NCBI GenBank assembly: GCA_027604665.1
Contig: JADGIZ010000068.1
Span: 1-31,375, forward strand
Direction of reading: 5' to 3'
DNA length: 31,375 nucleotides
Source of the DNA: Polyrhizophydium stewartii
Taxonomy: Eukaryota > Chytridiomycota > Chytridiomycetes > Rhizophydiales
In this document: positions 8,463 through 19,655 of the stretch, one piece after another
Numbering within the stretch: position 1 is the first letter of the stretch
How the letters are laid out: each line of letters opens with the position of its first letter
Made by a program: the position numbers and the translations under genes
The notes under the pieces: model-generated
The model's database searches: none
Seen by the model: the letters and a program-made list of their open reading frames with translations, nothing else
Told to the model about the DNA's origin: nothing

Positions 8463-9833
8463 TTGTTTAAATCAACTCCCATCAACTTTGGTCTATTGTT
8501 AAATGGTTCTACAATCTATACTTTATACTTCCAGTCTATTATAGCTAGGATGGTTGTGATTATATAAAAATGAGTGGTCTCAATTCTAATTATTACTGAT
8601 CTTAAGCGGCTTCGCGTTCGAGATTACCCCATGAGTGGGCCCCTGGGATCGACTTAGGCCTATTTGGAGCGGCTCCTTATATTGTTCGAAGTACCAATTT
8701 AAGGATAAATCTGCTGTAGTCTCATTATCCAATTTGTAGTAAGTAATTTAGCTCAATCAAAGGTTGGCTTAAGTGTTGACTAACTTAAAATAGAAATAAC
8801 TCAGAGGAGCTTCATAGAAGCGGTATAAAGTCTTCTAAACTCGATTAAATCGAGTGAATAATCTATAATAATCCAGCCCAGTGGGCGGATAATCCCCTCC
8901 TCGGGGCTAATCCAATCAGAAATAAATAGAAGCGATAGTGCACAGCACTGATTAGAGTTATGTTAATTACCCAGAGCTCCTCGAGGTAAACGTGCAGCGG
9001 GCCGCTGCTAACTTCAAAAAGTAATTCAGGGTTTATTTGCCAGATCTAACTTGGTATTATTTTAGGTTTATTTCCCCCCCCCCCCATTATTTTGAAAATG
9101 CTAGCAATTCATCTTTAGTTCTACTTATTTCACCTAATTAGAAGCCATATATAGAGGGTCCCTAGAAGATAAATTAAGGAAGCTTCATATGAAACCGGAA
9201 ATATGTGATGGCCTTTTGGGCTCCAGGTGAACCACGGCTAAGTGTCAAAAATGCATCAGGATGTTCAAAGTTCCAGCAATCTTTGAGGTTATCATAAGCT
9301 ACTTGTAATTCTAGTAGCACCTCTGGTGCGATAAATCACATAATCCATTAGCATCTACAGATGCTTAAGGTAACTTACTGAATCTCAATATAACGTCTGA
9401 AGGACTACAAATAGTAAGAGCTTAAAGCTCTCCTTTTCCTAAATAATAAAAGATGTAAGAGACCCAACCTGATGTCCGATCCCCAAGGAGGGTCCAACAA
9501 TAAGTTCAAAGGTAAGAATTCGTAGTCTACTCCCTAGAATAGCGTGAGCCCACTAAGATTGGGCAACTAATGTTGCTCTTTTTATTATGTGTTTCTTTTT
9601 ACTTTACTTTAGCTCTTTTTTTTTAGATTTACTCCCTAGACCCTCGATCTAATGATCGACTATAATGATTAGGTTTAATTGCAATACATCATTCTGATCG
9701 ACTCTCGATCAAAACTTCTCCTGACGATTCCCTACGGGCCGTTTCATCTAAATTCATCACGTAGCCGCTCAATTGCTGGGAACCTGCGAAGTTGGTCAAA
9801 TAATAGATTATTCCAATACTGAATTAGGAGGTT
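8463..9833. other. AT-rich spacer, no gene supported
   Basis: All frames are broken. It holds mini-hairpins TAGCACC/GGTGCGA (9315-9331) and TAGCATC/GATGCTTA (9349-9366), a run of twelve C (9074-9085) and a T-run near 9610. No rRNA or tRNA motif was recognised. Confidence 0.55.
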
Positions 9834-9882
9834 GTCGAATCATCGGACGGCGCTCAGCGACGTCCTAACGATTCGATTCAAC
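9834..9882 (-). repeat. GC element with short inner loop, inverted relative of 14050-14114
   Basis: Bases 9834-9853 and 9861-9882 are exact reverse complements of 14095-14114 and 14050-14071. Only the middle differs: 7 nt here (tcagcga) against 23 nt there. The outer arms form a long helix, CGAATC/GATTCG and GGACG/CGTCC, with a small internal loop. A third relative is at 14531-14573. Confidence 0.8.
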
Positions 9883-10264
9883 TACATGATTAGTAGATTT
9901 AATCGCACCGAAGGTGCGAGTTTGAATTCTAGATCCATAAACCAATCGACTAGGTCGATGCAACCTAAATAAAGGTCCTCTTACAATTTCTGAAACTATG
10001 GTGCATCAACTTCAATAATCGATCTCCGATTATTCACGACATCCAACCAAATCAGGTTTAGCCCAAGATTCTACAACAGGTGCCACTGAATATTATTTCA
10101 ATTATTCGTAGTTATATCTTCTGTATCTATATTATATTATTCCTCCAGACCTCTACAGCACCAATTATTATTGAAACATCGCATTCGTATTAAGATCATG
10201 TCAGTTTACAAATTAGTAATTAACGTCTCGATCAATGATCGATTTGACCAGATAGTTTCTATTA
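9883..10264. other. AT-rich spacer
   Basis: No gene is visible. There are small GATC-containing palindromes and the start of an open frame (10171) that is open mainly because it runs into the next GC cluster. Confidence 0.5.
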
Positions 10265-10397
10265 TCTTGGTCGCGACGTCGTCGCGGAGTGACCGGAGCC
10301 TTGTAAAGGCTCCTACGTCACGTCCGTGGCCGGCCCCATCCGGGGCCCCCGCCCCTCAAGGGGGCGGGCCTCATAAGAACTTCTGAGGCGACGCCAC
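10265..10397. repeat. Large composite GC cluster
   Basis: It combines tcgcgacgtcgtcgcg, the GGAGCC hairpin module (10284-10322, with GTGAC/GTCAC), GGCCGGCCCC/GGGGCC, CCGCCCC-TCAAG-GGGGCGGG and the variant 41-nt module (CCTCATAAG... to gcgacgccac, 10368-10397). The module order differs from other clusters. Confidence 0.8.
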
Positions 10398-10523
10398 ACC
10401 GCGGCATCCGCCGCTCACTTAAGTTTATAGCCCATCTACTAAGAGACCTAACCTGATATTTAGTCTAGATGGCCTACTAATCAATGGCTATCGTAATCAA
10501 TAAACATCAGCACCACATTATTG

Positions 10524-10725
10524 AGGTGGAGCGGCGGGCCCCCTGTAGGGGCCCCCCGCCCCTCAAGGGGCGGGCCGGAGGCTAGCCGCGACCGGTCCCC
10601 GGCTCTTCGAGCCCGGTGCTTTGAGCTAGGTGGGGCGTCGCCCCGGTCACGGAGCGACCGGAGCCTTGTAAAGGCTCCTACTAGCGTCCGCGACCGACCT
10701 CCGGTCTACGTCGCGTCCACCTTCA
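10524..10725. repeat. Largest composite GC cluster, with inverted copy of 8040-8084
   Basis: About 200 GC-rich bases. The first 45 nt are the exact reverse complement of 8040-8084. They are followed by a GGGGCG-TC-GCCCC hairpin, the GGAGCC module (10650-10680) and ctagcgtccgcgaccgacct (10681 onward, 26 nt shared with 14994-15019). The open frame at 10521-10748 is a by-product of low stop-codon density in GC-rich repeats. Confidence 0.85.
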
Positions 10726-12452
10726 CGAGTAAAATGAAGAAGAGATGATAGGTCTGATCCTAGTTAACAATTAAAGCTGAATTCGAAATGGGGGAATCTA
10801 AATAGATTTTGTATTAGGGTTCAGAGGGGGACTTTAATTGATAGAGTAAACTTGCAAAAGTCTAATGTGTAAGAAGCAATTTGCTTATAGGGAAGCTAAG
10901 AGCTAAGGTGTTGGCCGTTTCCCATGACTAGCATCAACTAGCTAAAGGGTAGATTTCCAGTACTAGTCATAAAAACTAAATAGTTAAGTACCGGTAAAAA
11001 ATAGCAAAGAATCAGGGAAGAATGAAAAGTAACTCAATTGAGTAGCGAAACAGAACTTTACACATTTAATAACCCCCACCTAAGATGGGGTGGGTTCCGA
11101 TTATCTCAATTGAAGTAGAAAAAGATCACCTCAAACGCGTCAGCCTAGGTGGCTCCTCTAGCTTTAATGATAATGATAGCTTGGCCCAATCTTGAGATTG
11201 GTGAGGAAGTATGGAGGATATAACACTTATTTTCTCGCTGTATTATTTAGTGAGCATCCTCAAATTAGCATGACACCAGCTACTTCGTTCAGTTTGATCG
11301 TAGTACGCTCAATACGTCGGCTTTGGTTCTTAGTTAATCATCCTATCATAGGTTGGTGTTAAGCAAATAAGAATCTATATCTAACTCGGACCAGTCCACC
11401 CCTCATTCTGAGGGAGGTTCTACCTGTTACTCGAAAATAAATCCGAAGATATCTCAAGCATCTATCCTCAGAATCAATGCCGCGACGGAGTCGCTCCAGA
11501 CTTGCCTAGAATAATAAGTACATAGTAATGAGGTGCAAGGACATCCTAATCAGTCAAATAGAAAGTAGGCTCTTAAGTGTAACTCATTTAATGAGAGATA
11601 AGCCCGATAAATAAAAAGATCTCAAATGATTAATCGGGCGTTATACACTAAATATTTCAATTCTATCTTCATACTAACTCAAAACTTCTTCAATTAATAG
11701 ATACCTCTGATTGCTTCTAATTAGAACCAAAGGATAAGACCCATTCATATAGTAAACCAGTTAATCCTGCACCTATTTGAATAAGATTGAGCGAGGTACC
11801 AGGCTATTCGGAGCTAATTACATAATAATGCCACTGACCTAATACAAAGAGTTCTAAATGACAAGTTAATTGTGGAGGTGCGATTTTTGGTGATTTGACC
11901 AATAACGGAGAATATAGTACAAATTAATAATCAGGTAAATATGGTTATAAAATATATCGAAATCTCACACTAGATTTATATAATATAGCCTAACTAGTTA
12001 TCAGTAGAGTACATACTTAATGGCAGATAACTTCATAAAACAAAATAGCAGCTTTTTTATAAGCAGGGCTTAACCATTTCGGAATAAACCGATTAGGTGG
12101 AAATAAGTCGCTTTATCGTGGGACTACCTATAATTAATATTAGTTCAATCGATAATAGCACCCGCTATAATTATAGTGTATTACTTATGAACAATGCTAA
12201 TAAATATAGAATATCTATGAAATTAATTACAACTATGTATATATAGAAGATATAATAAGTACAAGGTTCTACGTAACTAAGACAATACTAGACTTTAACT
12301 GAATAGTACTGAGGTATATAATTAATCATAAGTTAGAATTAGGATAAAATTGCTCCAGTATAGAGATAGCATGAATTCAATTAATAAGCCTATACATTGT
12401 TTAACCATTTAGCTACACATGCCACAATCGGCAAAAACTTCGCGCACTAATC
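10726..12452. other. AT-rich spacer, no gene supported
   Basis: No protein or tRNA was recognised. Bases 10800-11060 are purine-rich with rRNA-like words, but no conserved core could be aligned by eye. The hairpin CCCC-acctaagat-GGGG (11074-11090) shares its loop with 7625-7641. A shortened gacggagtcgctcc motif is at 11484-11497. Confidence 0.5.
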
Positions 12453-12512
12453 GCGGATTGGAGCGGTCGGGGGCTAACTTGCTGAACCACCGCCCCGGTG
12501 CCACGGGGGAGC
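12453..12512. repeat. Small GC cluster
   Basis: Contains cgcggattggagcggtcggg and ccgccccggtgccacggggg, with GGGGC/GCCCC-type pairing. No exact long copy was seen elsewhere; ggagcgg is shared with 8073 and 10528. Confidence 0.5.
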
Positions 12513-13749
12513 CTGTTAAATTGCCCTGCTTATTTTGTTTATTCAAATTATTGTATCAGTAACGCTCGTGTTTAAAGCCGAAGACTAACAATATGTTTCT
12601 AATTTAGTTCGTTAATAAATAGGTAAGATGCTAAGAGTTACACTAAGTAGAACCCGTAAATATATGACATTAATATAGCCATTACAATATACTATAAAGG
12701 ATTAAACCATATAAATATATATGAGAGTTAGTATTGCTTTGGCTTTCCTATCCAAGGCTCCTAGGAGCCTTCCTTCGTATCAAACCTTTATATATTGGTC
12801 CTTGATAAATATACAGCTTATTCTACTGTTCATTAGGTAACTGGGCCATTATTATTGAAGGCTACATCTTTTGAGGCCTCAACTCTGAATATTTAGGCCT
12901 GTATGTCTAAGTGTTTACCTACATAATCATTTATTGAATGAAAGTTACTATTGTCATAAGTAAAGCTACCACAGGAAAGAATCTTAGTTTAATTGGGAAA
13001 ATCTTAAAGATTTTTAATAGAGAATATAGCCCGCTCCATTGGATTAGACTTACCAATATAAATAAATAGTATAGGCGGTAAAGTGCATGGATTGCGCAGC
13101 CAGAAAATGGCGGGGCCCCATCACTCGGATACGCGGATTACGAATCCGCGAACTACATGCTCCGTGTGCTGGAACCCCCACCCGTGGCACCTCCACTACA
13201 CGTGCAAGGTTTATACATTGCCTTTGTGCCTGGTTAAATTACCTTAGGTCTTAATTACAATCGTTATTGGGTTCCTAATAGAACTCTTATCCTGAGCATC
13301 TATAGATGCTTTAATAATTATATGCTTCCTAAGATTTAAGCTCCTCTAGGAGCGAAATCGCCCTTCGGCCGATTTCAATCAACAAGCATAGTGGACTCAT
13401 CCAAATCATATGGCCTAGTAGGATTGGTTGACTATTGGCTATCTTAAATAAATGGGTACCTAAAAGATTAGTCTGATGTTAGCATAAAACTAAGTTAATC
13501 TATGAGTAAATCCCCTATTTTAATCAGCACCATTGCTGTTCGCCAATTAAACTTATTCAGTGCCAAATCAATTCAAAACATGTGATAAATTAATAAAGTA
13601 AACCTCCGGTCACTATGTTCCCTACGGTTATTTAGTTAACTTCAAAATCGATCGTTGAGCAATCAAAAATCTGTTAATAAAAATGGAAAGATAATGGGCC
13701 TAACCACCAGCCAATTGATCGGCCACAAAATCGACCGTAAATGGATTTT
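12513..13749. other. AT-rich spacer with isolated hairpins
   Basis: No gene is visible. It contains the 18-nt perfect palindrome aaggctcctaggagcctt (12754-12771), CGCGGATTACGAATCCGCG (13132-13150) inside a GC-richer patch (13081-13210), a gagcatc/gatgctt mini-hairpin (13294-13312) and AAATCG-cccttcggc-CGATTT (13354-13376). Confidence 0.5.
13354..13376. repeat. Hairpin sharing the loop of 5486-5505 with a different stem
   Basis: The loop region cgcccttcggccg is the same as at 5489-5501. The outer stem here is GAAAT/ATTTC, where the other copy has ACT/AGT-type pairs. Both stems are fully paired, so the stem changed on both sides. Confidence 0.6.
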
Positions 13750-13925
13750 TGGGGGCCGCCGGCGGCGCTGCCCCCGGAGTCGTGGAACTGTCCAAATAAG
13801 CAAAGCGCGAAGCTGGAGAGGGCTTTGCAGCCAGCCCCCTGGAGCGGGCCCTCGGGATAAAATGATCCATTAAGCCTCCCACCGGGAGCCACCGCCACGG
13901 CGGTGGCTCCGGGGGTTACCCTAGG
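13750..13925. repeat. GC-rich island ending in a 12-bp perfect hairpin
   Basis: About 175 GC-rich bases beginning ggggccgccggcggcgctgc. It ends in the hairpin GGAGCCACCGCC-AC-GGCGGTGGCTCC (13885-13910). Open frames on both strands here (13655-13873 plus, 13674-13898 minus) overlap each other and follow from the base composition. The middle (13785-13850) is not an obvious palindrome and matches no other cluster seen here. Confidence 0.6.
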
Positions 13926-14049
13926 GTGGGTCCGTAACTTAAATTCGGTGATGCGCGATCGATTAATTTATCCGGTGGCCTTAGTATTCGTTCTTAATTA
14001 TTAATGGAGGACAATCGATTATACCATAAGAATATAGTCCGTAGCACCT

Positions 14050-14114
14050 GTTGAATCGAATCGTTAGGACGACCCCCGTACGGGGGGAGCTAACGCGCCG
14101 TCCGATGATTCGAC
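14050..14114 (+). repeat. GC element with 23-nt inner payload
   Basis: The arms are gttgaatcgaatcgttaggacg (14050-14071, written here in part only as arms) and the 20-nt right arm at 14095-14114; both match 9834-9882 exactly in reverse complement. The payload (14072-14094) contains CCCCCGTACGGGGG, a self-complementary hairpin. CGTTAG in the left arm can also pair with CTAACG across the payload boundary. Confidence 0.8.
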
Positions 14115-14396
14115 GAGGTCTGTAAATATAGAGCCGGAGACTATGTAATATTTCGACATTTATTTTATAGATTTAGTCTAATAGGTGTTTCTATATTATC
14201 AGTCGTAATGTAGATTGCTAATCGCCAAACCTCCCATTTAGATCACTAGCTGATTGTAAATTAACATTTTAAATATTTTCAGCTATTTTACGAATATAAC
14301 GTAATATTTTGACTTTTATTGGATATTACTGAAGGACTATACTAATTTGAGCAACCTCTGGTTGCTTCATACTGAATAATGTTAAATATAAGGAGG

Positions 14397-14417
14397 CCCA
14401 CCGCCTGAGGCGGTGGG
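14397..14417. repeat. 9-bp perfect GC hairpin
   Basis: CCCACCGCC-TGA-GGCGGTGGG in AT-rich spacer. There is no T-run after it, so it does not look like a bacterial-type terminator. It is probably a minimal GC cluster. Confidence 0.6.
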
Positions 14418-14530
14418 GCGATATTGCCAATTAGTTAATTTTGTACCTTAGTGCTTCTATTAAAATACCAAATATTGATAACTGATGATTGATTAGCAAC
14501 AGGAGGCTAAGTATAAAATTGTTGTAAATT

Positions 14531-14573
14531 CGTAAGGACGTCGCTGAACGCGAGCTTACGCGCCGTCCGATCT
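14531..14573 (+). repeat. Third relative of the 9834/14050 GC element
   Basis: It starts cgtaaggacgtcgctga and ends cgccgtccgat. Relative to 14064, CGTTAG/CTAACG is replaced by CGTAAG/CTTACG, so both sides changed and pairing was kept. It shares tcgctga with the reverse complement of 9854-9860 and adds twelve further bases. Confidence 0.7.
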
Positions 14574-14954
14574 TTAGTAATTTAGTATCCTACCAGGGTC
14601 TTCACTAGATTAATCCTTTAGATGGCTAATTCATAATCCTTCCTGTTTTGATGGTCTAACTTTAGAGTATGCCCTGAATATGCCTAGTTTTGAGGTGCAG
14701 ATCTGTTTTAAGCCGATAGCTTTATGGTCTTTTATGAATAAATGGCAGGATAATCCTATGGATATTATATAAAATAAATATTATGGTGGCTGTTAGAAAT
14801 CTAGGCACTCTACTTATAATAATCACACTATCTCTTAAATGATTGACGTACTCACGAAGTTTTATTGTTCAGAGGAGGCCTCAACTAAATTAAGTTAAGT
14901 AAATATAGATCTATGATCGATTAAACTAAATTAGATTCTCACATCAAATTTATC
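14574..14954. other. AT-rich spacer
   Basis: Nothing recognisable; frames are broken and no hairpin longer than a few pairs was seen. Confidence 0.5.
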
Positions 14955-15075
14955 CTGGGGGCGACGCCCCGACGCTCAAGCGTGCTGACGCGACTAGCGT
15001 CCGCGACCGACCTCCGGTCACCGCCCCTCAAGGGGCGGGCCTCAGAAGAGCTTCTGAGGCGACGTCGCGGCCGCC
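14955..15075. repeat. Composite GC cluster with the 41-nt module core
   Basis: A GGGGCGACGCCCC hairpin and GACGC-TCAAG-CGTGC lead into the 26-nt segment shared with 10681-10706 (here 14994-15019). CCGCCCC-TCAA-GGGGCGG and the module CCTCAGAAG-AG-CTTCTGAGG-gacgtcgc (15037-15068) follow. Each part has a copy elsewhere, but this order is unique to the site. Confidence 0.8.
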
Positions 15076-15150
15076 GCAGCAATGCGTATTGATTTTATTG
15101 AAAGCTTCGAAGCTTCGAAGCTAGCAACGAAGAGGAGGCAAAAATAGGTG

Positions 15151-15230
15151 CCTGGGTCTGGGCGGGGCCCATCAAAGTGAGGCGAATGAGCTTGCCGAGT
15201 AAGCCGATACGTACTGAAGCCAGACCCAGG
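15151..15230 (+). other. Candidate structured RNA or long stem element
   Basis: CCTGGGTCTGG (15151-15161) pairs perfectly with CCAGACCCAGG (15220-15230), enclosing 58 bases of mixed composition. The interior starts gcggggccc and includes gagcttgccgagtaagccg and gatacgtac. It is not one simple palindrome, unlike the GC clusters. It is followed by gaaagcgtggc. No known RNA family was recognised. It lies at the junction between the GC-cluster half and the low-complexity tract. The strand is arbitrary. Confidence 0.35.
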
Positions 15231-15362
15231 GAAAGCGTGGCGTCGATCTACATGTCTTTTTGGTAGAAATAGCCCTACTTATGGTTTTGGAGTAGATGAT
15301 GTGTTAATTAAAATTACCTTAGATCTACATTGAATTACAAATAAGCAGTTAACTGTTGCTTA

Positions 15363-16640
15363 ATAAAGAGTACTTAACTAAAAATCTAATTTAAATAAAT
15401 AGATAGAGTTCTAATAAAGATAAATGGTAGTAAGCTATAAATGAGATAGCTAAATATATAATATCAGCCCTATAATAAGTAAGAGTATCAATGATTATAA
15501 GTTCTAATAGTTAAGGTAGATCCAGAGAGTTAATAATGAGAATCAAAGTATCAGATAGAGTCAATTAATGGTAAATATAAAGTAATGATAGATTCGTCCT
15601 AGGTATAATCTCAATAGTAATATAAGGGATAGGATAATCAATGTCAATAAGGATATCCCCTGGTCAATAATTATAATAATAGTACTAGATATAGTCAATT
15701 CTAGAAGGAATCTAGTGTCAGTAAGTCTAAATGTCAGTCTAGTTAAAGTCAGGAGTAATATCAATCTAAGGGATAATAGTATATCCATAGTCAATAATTC
15801 TTCATAATAGTAATATACATAATCCAATAAGTTAGGAAGAGTATATAGATGTAGGAAAATACTAGTAGATCAAGATAGTAACTCCATAGATTTTAGTAGA
15901 ATAGTTTATTAATTAAATAAGGAGTAATATCAGTATACTAGTAATAATTATAGTTCTTCTATTAATACAATTCTAGTCAATTAGATAAGTATCCTAGGGA
16001 TATTCAATTAATGTATATAATTGCGATGCATCGAAATGAGTATAAGTAATAGATAATACAAGTAGTTATAGTCCATCTCAATAATAGAGTAAAATAATTG
16101 GATAGGTAAGTAGAGTACTAGGATAGATATGATTATTAAGGATGAATACATAGAGGTACTTAGAATATCAGGATTAGAATATCATCAATAGAATCAGTAG
16201 ATCAAGTAAGATGGAGTGATCGGGGGTAATACTCCTATTGTTCTTCTATAATTAGTCTAGTCAAAATAATATTAATCAATCTCAGTAATAATAATGATCC
16301 CAAAGGGGCGTAATAATATGATTAATCTAGATAATCCTATAATTTATAGTCTTAGTACCAGATCTAATTAGTAGTAATCTATGTATCAATTAATAAGGTA
16401 GATAAGTAGAGTTATTATATGATGAGGTATATAATGGATAAAATAGAATCACTTAGTAATCGTCTATCTAAAGTATTGGGGATATCAAGTATCCCTAGAG
16501 TTAATGATAATATAGTACCTTATAGTCAGTCTAAGTAGTAGTATAGTAATTGGCGAAGCCATCGATGTATATTAGAAGTAATAGGATCTATAAGTATACT
16601 AACAATATTAGTAGGTATATAAGTGATATAGTTAAATAGA
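15363..16640. other. Gene-free low-complexity tract, G-skewed
   Basis: Built largely from short words such as agtaat, tagta, gtcaat and gataa, and dense in the trinucleotide TAG. G exceeds C: for example 16141-16200 has 12 G and 6 C. No tRNA, rRNA or protein motif was seen. The 88-codon minus-strand frame at 15561-15827 is leucine/isoleucine-rich and is a by-product of the word usage. Confidence 0.6.
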
Positions 16641-19570
16641 TATATGATAACTAAATATGGATAAATAATTAATAACTTATCAACAGTAAGAATGGATTCC
16701 TACATCTAAATAACTAATATTCTTAATATTAATCTATCTCTAGAACTCATAATTAATTACATAAAATATTAATGAATCATTTAAACTATAAATAAAATAG
16801 AACTAATATAAACACATTAATCAACTAATCTAACTAGAGTAAGTTGAATATTCTCATTAATAATAAATAACTTAATACCACCCAAATGTACATATCAATG
16901 CATAATCTATAAAATAACATTAATTAACTTGATTAGATACAATCCCTTCATAACAATCTTAATAATAGATATAATACACCATTTATACTAAATATAATAC
17001 TTACATATAATAGCATCAATGATGCCCATTACATAAATACTTTTAATCTAACTATTACATATAATCAATACTAACTATCATTCTTAATCAATCTAATGTT
17101 AGATAATATTGATATACTGTCATCCTTCATCAATCATTAATATATAATCCTTCACTATAATAGCCTCGGTGCTTCGCAATGATGCCCACTAATAACTTAC
17201 ACTTAATTAGAATAAACTAATCAATCTAATAATACTTTAACTCAATATTTCAATATCTACTTATCTATAATCAACACTTAATTAACATCTAATAAATAAT
17301 ATATCAATTTAGATCTCTGACTAACTCCTATAATTCTTATATATAGTTAACTTAATTAAATAACATAATAACTCTAATTCTAATCATTGCGAAGCACCAT
17401 AATACTTAATAAACTAGTATCCTTATACTTAATTCCTCTCATTAATAACTAAGTAATCTTATTCAATTTAACACTTATATAACATTAATCATCCGCTATT
17501 ATTGCATATCTACAGATGGGCCTCTATCTATATATCTATCTTAACCTCATACTAATCCGTAAGTAATAAATAACTATCTCATATAACTATTAACTTAACT
17601 TAATATAACTCTTATGTAGAAAATATATATGTATAACAATCCTAAATATTAATAGGAGATCTCTTAGATATTTTATATAACTCTCATGCTATTAACTAAC
17701 TTAGATAAGTCCAATAATCTCAGGGCTAAAATATGATAGACTAATGGGGAGGATATATACAACTATCAATAGATTTAGGGTAGATAAATTAGAAGACTAT
17801 CTATTAATACTCATATTTACTAAGAGCATAATAATTGCGACAGCATCACAATAATTCCATGAATAACAATAACTTAAGTCAATACATTAAACTAACACTT
17901 AATAACTCATAGTATATAACTATATCCACTTAATCTAGATAGATATAACAATAATATATATATTATCTATTGACAGTCATATTACTTTACTTAATAACTC
18001 ATTTAACTTAATATAATACTTACATTATCTACACTAATTACTTAATATCATAATAGAACAATAGCCATATTTTATTTATATCACTTAATTAATCCTAACT
18101 TAACTTACTTAAATTAATCACTCTAAATTCATAACATTAATACCTTTAATTATTAGGACCACGCTTATCTCAATAACACACACCTAACTATAAGCAATAT
18201 TTACTATATCACAGAATAAGCTAATATACATCAAATTTTACTTAAGAATAACACTAATTAACTTTAGATCCTGTATAACTATAATCAATAAGAATCCATA
18301 TAATTCTTAATCTAGAGTTTAATACCTTTGACCTTAATATCTAACAGCTTATCTAAATTAACTCAATGTAATCAATTCTAAATAACATGCAGACATTCTA
18401 GTTCTTAACGCTCATATAGACCCCCCAATTAAGAATGACACTTAATCTACATATAATAATAAACATATTATACATTTACAGTTTATCCCATAATCTAATC
18501 TAACATATCCTTAATCTATCTAAACCAGGTGATAGATAGAGATTCATAACATTAATAGAGATACAATATCTACATGAATATAATAACTTAATTATAGGAC
18601 TATAACACATACTAATAACCTAATACTTTCTATCATACTAATAAATAATAGAACCTACTTAATTAACACCTAAATAGACTCACTAATCAATTACATAATA
18701 TTTAACTTAATACTATTGACACTCATATCTATCTTTAATCTAATTTAGTAAATATATTAACCTCTCATTTAATAACTCTCTCTTCATATAAATAACTTAA
18801 CTCATTATACTAATAATTCACAACTAAAGTCATCATAATCTTAACAATAACTTAATAATGGTCCTATAACTCATTCATACTTAATAACACTTATACATAC
18901 ACAATATAATAATCTTATCCTTATATAATTTAACTATTAACATTCATAATATGCTTGCACATAAATATTACCTAATAGAGATCCATACCTTAAGTTAGAT
19001 ATAATACATCCCTCATTAAATAACCTAAATAATAATTCATCTTCATTAATCATAGCATTAATACATAAATAACTAGGTAATAATATAAATACTCCCGGCA
19101 GTAATTAAATACAAAATTAACTCAATATATATATATCCTACTAATAACAATAATAGAACACTTCACCTTCATATACAACATAAATTATTGTTAAACTATA
19201 CAGATCCACTTTATTAACTTAACTCTTATATACAATTAATTCACACCAAATAATAATAACATTGCGACAATAATTAACACTTTGATCATATAACAATAAG
19301 AGTTCAACATAGTTAGATACTTTAATAATAACTTAGACTAATACTATAATAAATGTCTTCACTTGTATAGTCATATACTTAATATCCCAGCTAGTTCCTA
19401 TCCTAGCTTACTTTAAATAATAACACTAGTTTTAGATAACTCTTAACCCTCATAATTACTAACTTACATCACCTTAATCTAATATCAATATAATAACTCA
19501 TACTATAATTAGATAATAACTAACACACTATGTACTAACAGACTTAATTCTACACCAATAAGAATTAATA
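16641..19570. other. Gene-free low-complexity tract, strongly C-skewed
   Basis: About 2.9 kb of recurring words such as taactta, acttaat, aatataa and tactta, with very little G. Bases 17221-17280 contain no G and 12 C; 18841-18900 has 2 G and 12 C. Small hairpins such as gcttcgc occur near 17172 and 17391. No gene was recognised. The skew is the reverse of that in the tract to the left, with the switch close to 16650. Confidence 0.6.
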
Positions 19571-19655
19571 ATGATTAACTTAATAAATAACATAGCCCAA
19601 AGTCATACTTGGAGAGGTCGGGTACCTACCAAAGTTCAGAGGATAATAGTACGCG

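Noticed and set aside
10171..10748. Open frames at 10171-10386 and 10521-10748.
   Set aside because: They run through GC clusters, where stop codons are rare; the translations are repeats of Arg/Pro/Gly without any domain.
10980..11060. rRNA-like purine-rich words (gtaccgg, gaaaagtaac, gcgaaacagaac).
   Set aside because: Short likeness to large-subunit rRNA domain I, but no longer conserved core (peptidyl transferase loop, sarcin-ricin loop) and no helix pattern was found anywhere in the window.
13655..13898. Overlapping open frames on both strands in the GC-rich island.
   Set aside because: Both strands are open only because of base composition; no motif, and no reason to prefer either strand.
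14020..14042. agaatatagtccg resembling the group I intron S element.
   Set aside because: No matching R element with GACTA pairing was found upstream, so an intron core cannot be supported.
14397..14417. GC hairpin considered as a transcription terminator.
   Set aside because: No T-run follows and no gene precedes it; it fits better as a minimal GC cluster.
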